Position numbers and translations under genes: made by a program
The notes under the pieces: generated by a model
The model's input: only the letters and a program-made list of their open reading frames with translations
What the model was told of the DNA's origin: nothing
Database searches by the model: none
Source: Ulota crispa
Taxonomy: Eukaryota > Streptophyta > Bryopsida > Orthotrichales > Orthotrichaceae
DNA: 64,000 nucleotides
Direction: 5' to 3'
NCBI GenBank assembly: GCA_963920765.1
Contig: OY987249.1
Span: 2,260,730 to 2,324,729 of the forward strand
Shown: positions 1 through 9,500 of the stretch, in pieces
Position numbering within the stretch: position 1 is the first letter of the stretch
How the letters are laid out: each line of letters starts with the position of its first letter

Positions 1-44
1 GTTGTGAAGAATTACAAGAGGTTGTTGTAGAAGAGGAGTTATCG

Positions 45-1901
45 ATGTTGAAAGGGAGGATGCAAAGGGGTCGGAGGAGGGCGGCGTCATCGAAGATGGC
101 AAAAAGCCGGAGAGATAGCAGTAAGCTGAGCAAGAGGAGAAGCAGTAGCAAGAGGAGAGAGGGGCGGGAGGGGCGGCCGAAGCGGGCGTTGGGGGCGTAT
201 ATGTTCTTCTGCAAGGATCACCATGCGAGTGTGACGGCGGAGAATCCCAACATTCCCTTTGCTGATGTGGGCCGCATTTTGGGATCTCGGTGGCACAAAA
301 TGAGTGACAAAGACAAGAAGGTTGGTTGTGGTTGTGTACCTCTCTTCTTGCTCTTGCTCTCGCTCCTAGCATTTTGCTTTTTAATCTAACTTAGAATATG
401 TTCACACTTGATGTTAGGAGGGGTATTAGTAATATGAATGCAATCTAAATATATGTTCAAATGCATCTGATTTTTTTTTAGTACTACCACTCTTAACACC
501 AAGTGTGAACATACTTTTAGTTTTTGAGTCAAGGCAGTTGATTGTGAGAAACTGTCTCTCCAAACTTGAAGGAATAAGAGTCGGTTTATACATTAGGGGT
601 AGTCACACCTTATCTGAGAATGAAACATTCTTGGAAAATGAGAAGTGGTGGAATGAAAATAGGAGCCAATGGGAGTACTACTCTATGGAAAAAAGTGTGA
701 CATCCTTTTTGTGGGTGATGAAGAATAAAGAATGGAGAATGGTTAAAGGAGGAAAAGCTAATGTGAAAGTAAGAGGAGTAGCTTCTAAGTATGGAAAACT
801 ATTGCTAAAAATGGAAAAGTATTGGTAAACAAAAACCCACTAGTGTGAAAATAAGACAAAAATGGGTAACAAGTCAATGCATGTGAAGATTTTTCCACAC
901 CATTCTTCAACTTTGGTTATGTAGAAAAATCTTAGTGGATATTGGATAGGTTGCCACGACCTCATTCTTTGAGATTGAGAATGGGGTGGAGAAGGTGTGA
1001 CTACCCCTATTACAGACTCCCTTGCTTAAAAAACCCGTGATTGGTGCAAGCTTAAATGAAAGCTAGCTAGAAACAAGAGTCACTCTACTTGAAAAGAAAT
1101 CATGTTTGGAGAATTACCTTGCTTGACCTATGAACGTGAATTTTGATCAATATGGAGTTCTATGTTATACATGGCGTGTATTTGACAATATCCAGATACA
1201 CTCTATGTTATATAACATATCACAGGATGTTTTGGTGGCATTAGCAGGGGCTAATCTTTCAAAGGTTTGCTCCCACTTTAACCCCCTCTTACACTGCGCT
1301 TGAAAAATCCTGGGTGAACATTTTACACTAGTTTTAGCCCCCAAAATAGTTCACCTTGCCCAGGCTAAAGTGCATTAACCAAGGCTAATCCTTCCAGGGT
1401 TAGCCTCCAAATGAACTATAGCCCCAGAGGTTAACGCACCGAGATCTCCCTGTGTATACTCCTGCTTGAAAAGGAGTACAAGAAACTTTGCTGCAGCTGC
1501 AGTAACTGTACCCAATTGCATCCCCTGTCGCAAAACCAACCCACAAAGATTTATCTAAAGACTCAACACACCAGCCAAGCTTTATGTTGAGAATGATTGA
1601 TGTTAAGTCTGGGTTCATTGCAGCCAAATAGTTTGGCGTAGTTTACCGTGTTTAAAGTACAAAGAGTCCAAGAGAGGATTCGAGCAGCATTTGCACAAAA
1701 GTAAACAATATGCTAAATAGAAATCATCGAAGCTCTCTTGAAAGAAGCAGTTATGTTTGTAATAGAGATCAGAGAATGGCTACAAATGCATTGGGTTGTC
1801 CTAGTTACAAAATTGGCGAGTGTGCGATGCAGCCATACATGAAGAAAGCAGAAGCAGACAAGAAGCGTTACGAGAAAGAGCTCAAGCGCAGCCAACGCTG
1901 A
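45..1901 (+). CDS. HMG-box DNA-bending protein, NHP6-like, two exons
   Basis: Exon 1 is 45-320 (donor after AAG, GTTGGT) and exon 2 is 1833-1901 (acceptor GCAG); the join keeps phase 0 and gives 114 residues. Residues 1-44 are a basic Arg/Lys/Ser tail. Residues 45-112 form one complete HMG box: it opens PKRALGAYMFF, has the ENPNIPFADVGRILGSRW core and closes PYMKKAEADKKRYEKE across the splice. The box fold binds the minor groove and bends DNA without sequence specificity. The protein stops just after the box with no acidic tail, which is closer to yeast NHP6 than to typical plant HMGBs. The frame is open upstream to base 1, so the ATG at 45 may be internal and more 5' coding sequence may lie outside the window. 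The 1.5-kb intron holds inverted-repeat elements. The family call is firm; the start is uncertain. Confidence 0.85.
393..518. repeat. Small inverted-repeat (MITE-like) element in HMG intron
   Basis: The left end ATGTTCACACTTGATGTTA and the right end TAACACCAAGTGTGAACAT are near-complementary and enclose about 80 bp. It lies wholly inside the HMG gene intron. No coding capacity is visible. It is probably a MITE, but I did not find another copy in the window. Confidence 0.5.
580..1022. repeat. Inverted-repeat element in HMG intron
   Basis: Arms near 583-625 and 975-1020 are inverted copies: AGGGGTAGTCACACCTT on the left against AAGGTGTGACTACCCCT on the right, with GAGAATG-type blocks inside. 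The interior reads as an open frame but has no recognisable domain, so I treat it as non-coding. It is a second intronic MITE-like insertion next to 393-518. Confidence 0.45.
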
Positions 1902-1954
1902 TATGACAAGCTATCCAATGACAAAAAAAACAATGCTTGAGAAGAGAGAAATGT

Positions 1955-2195
1955 GTACCTTTAAACGACCATAGGGCATAGTATATATGCTATTGAATGA
2001 TTAGCATTTGCTACCAACAAGAATTTTTAATTTGAGATTTCAAATAGCTCACTAGGACTACATTGATCTATATTTGAGCTAAGGTGTTGATCTCAAATGC
2101 AATAAGAGTGTGAATCCATTCCAAATACAAAAGAAAAAACTTTGTATTGCACTAATCACAGCGACACGCTCAGTCATTTAAGAGTTGAGCATTTA
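1955..2195. repeat. Degenerate copy of the TTAA-type short element
   Basis: This stretch is an old, inverted relative of 30600-30823. Shared blocks in the same order include CATAGGGCATAGTATATA, ATTTGCTACCAA, TAGCTCACTAG, CATTGATCTAT and GTGAATCCATTCCAAATACA. Its ends (CTTTAAACGACC and TCATTTAAGAGTTGAG) no longer match the CCCCTAAA termini well, so it looks much older. It sits about 55 bp downstream of the HMG gene stop codon. Confidence 0.6.
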
Positions 2196-2552
2196 ACAAT
2201 GCCAATAAACCTCAGTATTGAAAGAATTCATCTTTGGTAAATAGCCCTTTTAAGCAACATAAGCAGAACCACAACTAAATTTTGTTTTAATAGGACTATT
2301 AATTTTCAAATGCCAAGATTGGATTATAAATACTTGGTTGTTTGCAAAAGAAAAGTCTTACAGTAATAGTATTTAATAATTTTGATGCAGAATTTGAACT
2401 CCACCCCGGAGCACCTAGAAGGTGCGATAAAGCCCAAAACTAAGGCCACCAGCATAAATTTACAAAAAACATGAGTATAGTGACAATGGCAGGCATATCA
2501 ATGTAAATACAGAACTCATTGTCTCAAGCTTTTTTAAGTTGTATATGCACTT

Positions 2553-2773
2553 AAGGTAACCGGCTCTAATGCCGACCATGCTTCTAATACCGCACAAATC
2601 TACACCTACTGTAGATTTCAAATCTAGAATCTAGGAGAGCCCTAGATAGCTTATTTTCGGTGACCTAGAAGATGAGCTATATAGGGCCCTCCCAGATTCT
2701 AAATCTAAAATCTACAGTGGGTGTAGATTTGTGCGGTATTAGAAGCATGGTTGGCATTAGAGCCGGTTACCTT
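2553..2773. mobile_element. MITE, long terminal inverted repeats, AGGTAACC ends
   Basis: A 220-bp hairpin element. Its left end AAGGTAACCGGCTCTAATGC is mirrored by the right end CATTAGAGCCGGTTACCTT, with further complementarity over about 55 bp (ACCATGCTTCTAATACCGCA and CACAAATCTACACC). It is flanked by TA on both sides, and its terminal AGGTA resembles the AGGTAG family found elsewhere in the window. It has no coding capacity. Confidence 0.75.
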
Positions 2774-2840
2774 ACGTAGGATAATTTGATTTGAGATGTA
2801 GCTGCCTTCAGAAAACATGGTCAATACTGCAATTCTTTTT

Positions 2841-3999
2841 GGGAATTGATACATGCACACCCGGATTTGATATATACACACTAGGAGATAAATTTTAGAT
2901 ATTGACCATCAATAAGTTGAATTTGGAATGTTTGAATTCAGATTTGGATTTGGAGATCTTGATTCAGTCTAGAACTATAAAGGAGGTTACAAGTGAACAA
3001 TGCCTATTGGAAAAGCTTAGTTAGGGGACAAATTATTTCTTTTACCCTTATATGTAAGAAAACTGAGCTTTTTCATTAGGCATTGTTCAATAGTAACCTC
3101 CTTTGTGATTCTACACTAAATCTAGGTCTCTAAATTCAAATTTGAATTCAACCTTTCCAATTTAACCCTTAACTCCTAAAGGACCAAGCCCCCGAAAGGG
3201 ACAAATGGGATTTTGGGCACATACCTATGGCTACACTACTTTGTGTGATTTTTTGAAACTTTTATGGGAGATGGGGAATTTGTTTGGGCATCTAATTTTT
3301 TCCTCAATCTGACATTTATTGAAGAAGTTAAAAATGAATTTATGAGAATTTTAGTTTGGCGGGCAGCCCAAAAACTTCTTTAAAATTTGTATTTTAAAAA
3401 AAAAAAAAACTTGAGGTTAGTTCTTTAGACTTATGAATATGTGGGAAGCTTTGAATCATTCAATTCTAATTTATGAGATGAAAGTTATGAGAAGTTTAGT
3501 TTGCAATTAGGCATTGTTTTGAGATTCTCCACACCAACCCGCAAACTAAAACTTCTCATAACTTTCATCTCATCAATTAGATTCAAATGATTCAAAACTT
3601 CCCACATATAAATAAGTCTAAAGAACTAACCTCAAATTTTGATTTTTTTTAAATGCAAATTTTTGAGAAGTTTTTGGGCTGCCTGCTGAACAAAAATTCT
3701 CATAAATTCATTTTTAACTTCTTTAGTAAATGTCGGAATGAGGTAAAAATTAGATGCCCACATAGATCTTTGAATTCCCCATCTTCCATAAAAATTTCAA
3801 AAAATTACACAAAGTAGTTTGGCCATAAGTATATGCCCGAAATCTCGAAAGTCCCCCAAGTGGACTTTGGTCCTTTAGGGGTTAAGCACTAGGGGGTCAT
3901 CGTGGGGACAATTTTTGTCCCCGTGGTCCTTTAGGGGTTAGCTTATCAATGGTAAATATTTAAAATTTACTCCCCAGAGGGTGTGCATATATATTACTT
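2841..3999. mobile_element. MITE with GGGAATTGAT ends, split by a nested TTAA element
   Basis: The left part (2841-3168) begins GGGAATTGATACATGCACAC and carries an internal inverted repeat around GTTACAAGTGAACAATGCC and GGCATTGTTCAATAGTAACC. The right part resumes about 3937 and ends GGTGTGCATATATATT. It matches the whole element at 39663-40067. The foldback element at 3173-3881 interrupts it, so this MITE is the older of the two. Confidence 0.65.
3173..3881. mobile_element. TTAA-flanked foldback element, subfamily A (copy 1)
   Basis: A 709-bp near-palindrome. The left end CTCCTAAAGGACC and right end GGTCCTTTAGGGG lie inside TTAA at 3169-3172 and TTAA at 3882-3885. Each arm is about 350 bp; the centre reads GCATTGTTTTGAGATTCTCC. 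Shared arm blocks include AACTTCTCATAACTTTCATC and GGGCTGCC. A second partial terminus (GGTCCTTTAGGGGTTA) follows at 3922-3937. There is no transposase, so it is non-autonomous. The TTAA target and CCC...GGG ends suggest piggyBac-type mobilisation, which is inference. Confidence 0.75.
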
Positions 4000-5230
4000 C
4001 CTTTCTTTTCTTGAAGTAGAGAAAGTAAGAGAACTACTCTAAAAAAAAGGAAGAATATTGTTGTGTAGATAGTTGTTATATTGTAAAATGCTAACATCAT
4101 AATTTAAAAATTGCCCTCTTGAAGTGCCTATAAAGGAATTGCATAGTTCATCTACATCATAATCCCTCAAACAAACTTCTAATACTTACTATGATTATAT
4201 TGGATAAATCTTGTTTTTGTTGACAAGAGAAATGGACTATTTGGAAGAAATATATTTATTTGATAGCAAAACTTGCATCTTCACAAACAAGTGTAACAAA
4301 GAGGAAGGGTCTTACTTGTTTGAATAATCATAAGATTGGCTTGTTGATTCAAGTAATTGAATGTAGCTAATACAAGCTTTTTACAATATCATAGTATATT
4401 GGCAATATTAATGTGTGGACACACATCAAGTTATTCACTTTGAGTTGGAATTTTGCATACATGGTCAACCTTATGTTTTTTGCTACTTTCTCCTCACCAT
4501 CTTTGTTCACAACTTTTTTGGAAAGCATTAATCCTAAAGACAAATCAACAATACAACCTATTAAAACTCTAGAGTAAATGTTAAACTTGAAAGCTCAAAT
4601 GGCCAAAAGTGTTGACTTCCATATCTATAGAAGTTGTTTAAAAGAAGGTAAAGAACTACATCAATAGATAAAAGAAGTATTGTAGTGTCCTACTTTTTTT
4701 AACAATAATTTTGGAAGTTAACGTGTTCAACTATTGGCTTCTTTTTTATATTTAGTGTGGGCTCCAAGGAGATAAGGCATAATACATGGTCGTATACAAA
4801 ATTTCCATTTGGAAATCTACAATTTTGAATACTAACTTTGAAAAGACAAGATTCTAATGCTTTGGTGGTGAAGTCATTAACACCTCCAAGTTCTTAAAAT
4901 TCTATTATTCTTTTAACAGTTACTCCATCCTTATGACAATAAACAACACAACTGCACTTCAAAAAATAATAGCTATTTCAGCTTCTAAAAGAAAGCAGCT
5001 GATTAGACAAAAAATCATCCTAAAACCAACGTCTCACTAAGAAAATTGAAGCAAATATTTTATCAAGTGCCATAAATGCATGTATAGATTCAATTTTCAA
5101 CCACAACTTGTTGTATTGTACTAAAGAACATCCAATATTTTGCTTTTGCATTTTTCAACTACAAATACAATCCATCAATTGCTATGACAACTTAAATTGC
5201 AAAAGCATCTACTTATGAAAGGCCTTTATA
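4000..5230. other. AT-rich intergenic stretch, nothing recognised
   Basis: No gene-like frame, RNA gene or clear repeat is visible between the nested elements and the 5.2-kb hairpin. The base composition matches the other intergenic DNA in the window. Confidence 0.4.
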
Positions 5231-5232
5231 GA

Positions 5233-5272
5233 TAAGGTAGGTACACCCACGCCATTGGGTGTACCTACCTTA
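5233..5272. repeat. Perfect 40-bp palindrome with AAGGTAGG ends
   Basis: Two perfectly complementary 17-base arms (TAAGGTAGGTACACCCA and its complement) enclose a 6-base loop. The ends equal those of the AGGTAG MITEs at 17473 and 43932, including flanking TA, so this may be the smallest possible member of that group: termini with almost no interior. Confidence 0.7.
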
Positions 5273-6561
5273 TATATACTTGTGTTGTACCCATCTAAAA
5301 TGTTCCATGGCCTCAAGAGCCTCAATGTATGTCCATATTTACAACAAGCATGCTCTCAATACTCTTAATCAAAAATTAGGACAGTCTTATAAGTAATAAC
5401 AAGCTATTACTACTTTAGACATCATACAAGGTGATTAAACTAGTAGAAGAGAAGGAAGATGAAGATATAAAATTATACTTAAATAAAATCACACAAGGTA
5501 AAACTTTTATAGCCAGTTTGATGGCAAAGAATGGACAACAATCCCACAAAAAAGACAAAAACATTGGTATATAGTTGTGTAACTAATAGCACTTACAACA
5601 GATTAATATACAAACAAATGTAAACATTATCACATTCAGCAATGCAAGCAAACCAGATGCCATTAGGAACAAAATGGTACATAGTACAAATTTTCTAAAT
5701 ACCTATCTATGTATAACAATGAACACAAAAAGTGATACAGATGCTTGCTTTTTATCTTGACTGTTGAAAACAAATGAGGGAATGTCTTCAGCATGAACTT
5801 GGTATCAAGTCACCTAGGAGTGAACAATTTCAACTGTTTATCTTGTTTACAGCTGAACCAACATACATCCTTTGAATTGTAAGATACACACAAGCTCTAA
5901 TCCTATCTACACTTAATATTAGAACGTTGCGGAACATGTCAATTGAGCTAAAGGTATTAATGTTTCTCCAAAATCAGTACTGGAGCTCAACATCAGGAGC
6001 ACCAGATGTTGATTAAGAGAAAATAGAGTACATCACACTAATCCCTCTATAACTGCACACAAAATAATTGCACATTTCCTGCATATCTGACTTGTCCTCC
6101 CAAAGGGCATTGCAATTAGAGAGTTGTGTGAATCATTAAGAAATAACCTAACTAAAAACAGAGAAAACGATACTTCACAAGTGCACCTACCAAAGAAAGG
6201 TCCCAATCTGCTCAAACTTCTCTTTTAAAAGCTTCGTCCTGGTAAAATGTATTAAGAGATATGAGAGCGCAAGACATGCTAGCGTATTGCAAGCCATCTC
6301 TGTACAATCAGCTTGCAGCCGCGGGTTTTCAATCTCAAGTAATGCTAGATCTGTAGTTGTCCAGAACAATTTGGACCCAAGAATGAGAATGTATGAGTCA
6401 GGGGAGCCACTGACTCATGTAAATTCCTACCAAGCACCAGTGTGTCACCTCAACTGCCAGATTGCAGACTACTCTCAAGTAATGCAAAGCAAGTGTTCAG
6501 AAAATTCCTTACATTCAAAATTCTTACTATGCCGTGCTCTAACCCATTCGCGGCGCTCAAA

Positions 6562-9500
6562 TCACAATTCATCGTGACTGGTGCTGGGAGTATCTGTCTC
6601 GGGCCGTGTCGCCTGCTCTGCTTTCTTCATGCCCTCCTCTACTAAATTAGTCAATAGCTCTGTTTGTGCCTCATCCTTTTCTGTTGTCTCTTTGGCTGGT
6701 TCCTCTCTGCAAGCCACCACGGAGAGTGTACACTATTAATGTCAATGAATTACAAAGATAATTAATGTTGCCATTGTGGGAACTATGGTCAGCAATTGAC
6801 GACTTGACAATTAACAGAGATCCCAGGTTCTATCAGTGCAAATCCAACCCTCGAAGCAGATCTAAATCTTATTACAATACGTACAATTGGAAGAAATCTT
6901 TACTGGGATCCCCGGGTTGTCTAAGAAAGGCAAGGCACTGAGGAGGCATTCCTGCATATCTACAGATGCTACTCCAGTCGCTGATGCTAAAAAAAACTAG
7001 TGCAGTAACCACAGAAATAACGCACGCATCCCATAAGGAGCTGACAATTTTGAAGGAAAATTACAAACCTGACAAATAGCGACTTAAATGTAGATTTGAG
7101 TGCTTCCAAGCGATTTAGACATTCGGAAGCTCCAGCATTCTCACCATCCATGTACAACCAGTCTTCAGCCTGAACACATTAATGATTCCAAGCAATGAGT
7201 GCAACTCAATATCAGGTTTCCGAACTCTATTAATTAAAAACAGTGAGCCCGATAATTAAGCAGAATCATGAGTAAATGAGTTATCCACAGCCTCAGCATC
7301 CTTTCATCAGTACAAGCCATAAGGGGGGCAGGCTTGGAATAGGTTCTGAAACAAGCTGTAGCCACACTCTGTAGAACAAATTCAGGAGCAAATGAAGCTG
7401 ACCTCGGCAAGTTTCTCCATAAATGAATCTCGGTCTTCTTCAGATGACTCCGTGTCGGACTCGAGCAAAGTTTCCAACTGCGACAAGGAAATTACTAAGA
7501 AAACAATACCTTGCAATTCTTGTTATCATTGATGTAGATACAAAATGTAATAACAGTCGGTAGGAAGAAATTTGAGCTACAGTATTTTAAATTTTGCTCT
7601 AGTGAAGATCCACATTGAAAATGTTAAAACATATGGCCAGAGAATGATGAACATGTCTACTTTAACCAGATGCGGAGAAAGTCTATACCTGATCCTTCGC
7701 GGAATAAATGTAGGACTCCAAGTTGTTCTTAGCAGCTTCAGTTGCTCGCTTTCTTGAATCTGCAGCATTTAATTTTTCTAAACGCTGGATGGCTTCGGCG
7801 AGGTCTTTGCTTGATAATGACTTGGCGGGTCCTTCTGTCACTTCTGTTATCTGCATGGATTCCAAATTTATTATACATAAATTCAATCACCACGATTCGA
7901 GTGACCAACATTCGCATTAAGTGGTAATCACAATATGGCAGATATAGATATGTGTACAAGAAGGAAACCTACAATCACAAAGCTAGATGCAGAAACAAAA
8001 CCGTAGCTGTTCATGGTATTACTCTGAAAATGCTGCGAGGAAGTATTTAATATTACGTCAAGCAATTCAACCTTCATTATTCGTGTTACAAACGTACCTT
8101 CAAGGGGACTCTGAGGATCCTCTTCCTCAACTTTTGCTTAGGAGCCGCAGGTGTGGTTTCATTGTTTGCTCCAGCAACATTTCCATTCGTCAGACTTCCA
8201 TCATGAGTCAATATATTAGTCAGATTAAAATCCGTGCTATTCAAATCGCCGATTGTTCCGTTTGCAGTAAGGTTTGCAATCAAGGCGGTGATGTTACTGA
8301 GAGGATCCACCACATCAATCCATTCTGACACTTCCACAACTTGCTCCGCACGGTCAAGATTAACGACTCCACTACGGTCTAAAGAAAAATGAAGCCCAGT
8401 CTTCATGGGAGCCGATACATTGTGATTCTTGTATCTGCATTTCATAAATCCTCATGTCAATAACCCAACTGATCTTACATACCTCTTTTTTGAAAAGATT
8501 TAAGACAATCTTATTCTAGACAGAAAGATTGGTCAAGAAAAGGACCACCCGATCTATGCCACAATACAGAAACTAAACTGCGAAAGAACTGCCCTCTAGG
8601 AATATGACTAAACATAATAAAAGGAACGCAGAAGACTGGAAACCACGTACTTCTCAACAGCCTCGGCAACACCCTTGACTTGGAAAGCTGCAATAAGCGG
8701 GGAAGAAATGAAAGGTGGCAGCTTCCCATTTGTGTCATAAGACAAAGTAACTTTGAAATCCTTAAGTTGGTCCTTCAGGGTTTTCCCAATCTACAATTCC
8801 ATGAAAAAAACGATAAGCAACTAGAAACTGTCAACGTATATTTCGCTTTTCGTGTTCAGTCAACTCTTAGATCTTATGATATTCTCAACCAACAGAACAA
8901 GTAACTCAACTAACACAATAGAAGTCGAGTTGCAAACCATGTGCAACATATACTGCAGTCATACCAGTATATCCAAAATCGTTAAGATGGATTACAAAAA
9001 GGAAATGTACTTACTTTGCTGGGGAGATTTTTGTGGAGTGGTACAAGAAGACCCTGATCCTTAGCCTCCAGAGTGGCACCATCCAGCTTGATGTCTATGC
9101 CATAAGAAGCACTATCCACCATCCCAAGTTTCCGATTGAGTTTGATACCGTCACTTAAGTTTGCCGCTCGTAGTGAGGCCCCTAAAACAACTGCTTCATC
9201 AGAGTCTAGATGCCTAGCAAGTGCTTGTGCCCCAACATATCCAGTTAAAACTTCCTGCAACGATTCAACAGAAATTCATAGGCACAATATGAGCCAACCA
9301 TAGTAATTTGTTCATAAATCCTGATTATCAATGTAAAATTGCAATTGTTCAATACCAAACAATATCTCACTACAACCGAAACTGTAACCAATAGCCACTG
9401 TTGTGGAATGCGGTCAAAAAGCCATGCAAGCCACCACAAAAAGGCTCCAAAATGAATGCGTACTTTCAACTTTGGAACTCGAGTTGCACCACCAAGAAGC

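Noticed and set aside
505-828. 107-codon frame in the HMG intron
   Set aside because: It starts at a GTG, has no domain and lies inside an inverted-repeat element, so it is not a gene.
5233-5272. Perfect hairpin considered as a terminator or miRNA precursor
   Set aside because: It is too short for a plant miRNA precursor, has no gene before it, and its ends match the AGGTAG MITE termini.
6187-6577. Open frames beyond the chaperone stop codon on both strands
   Set aside because: No domain and no splice link; they most likely lie in the chaperone 3' untranslated region.
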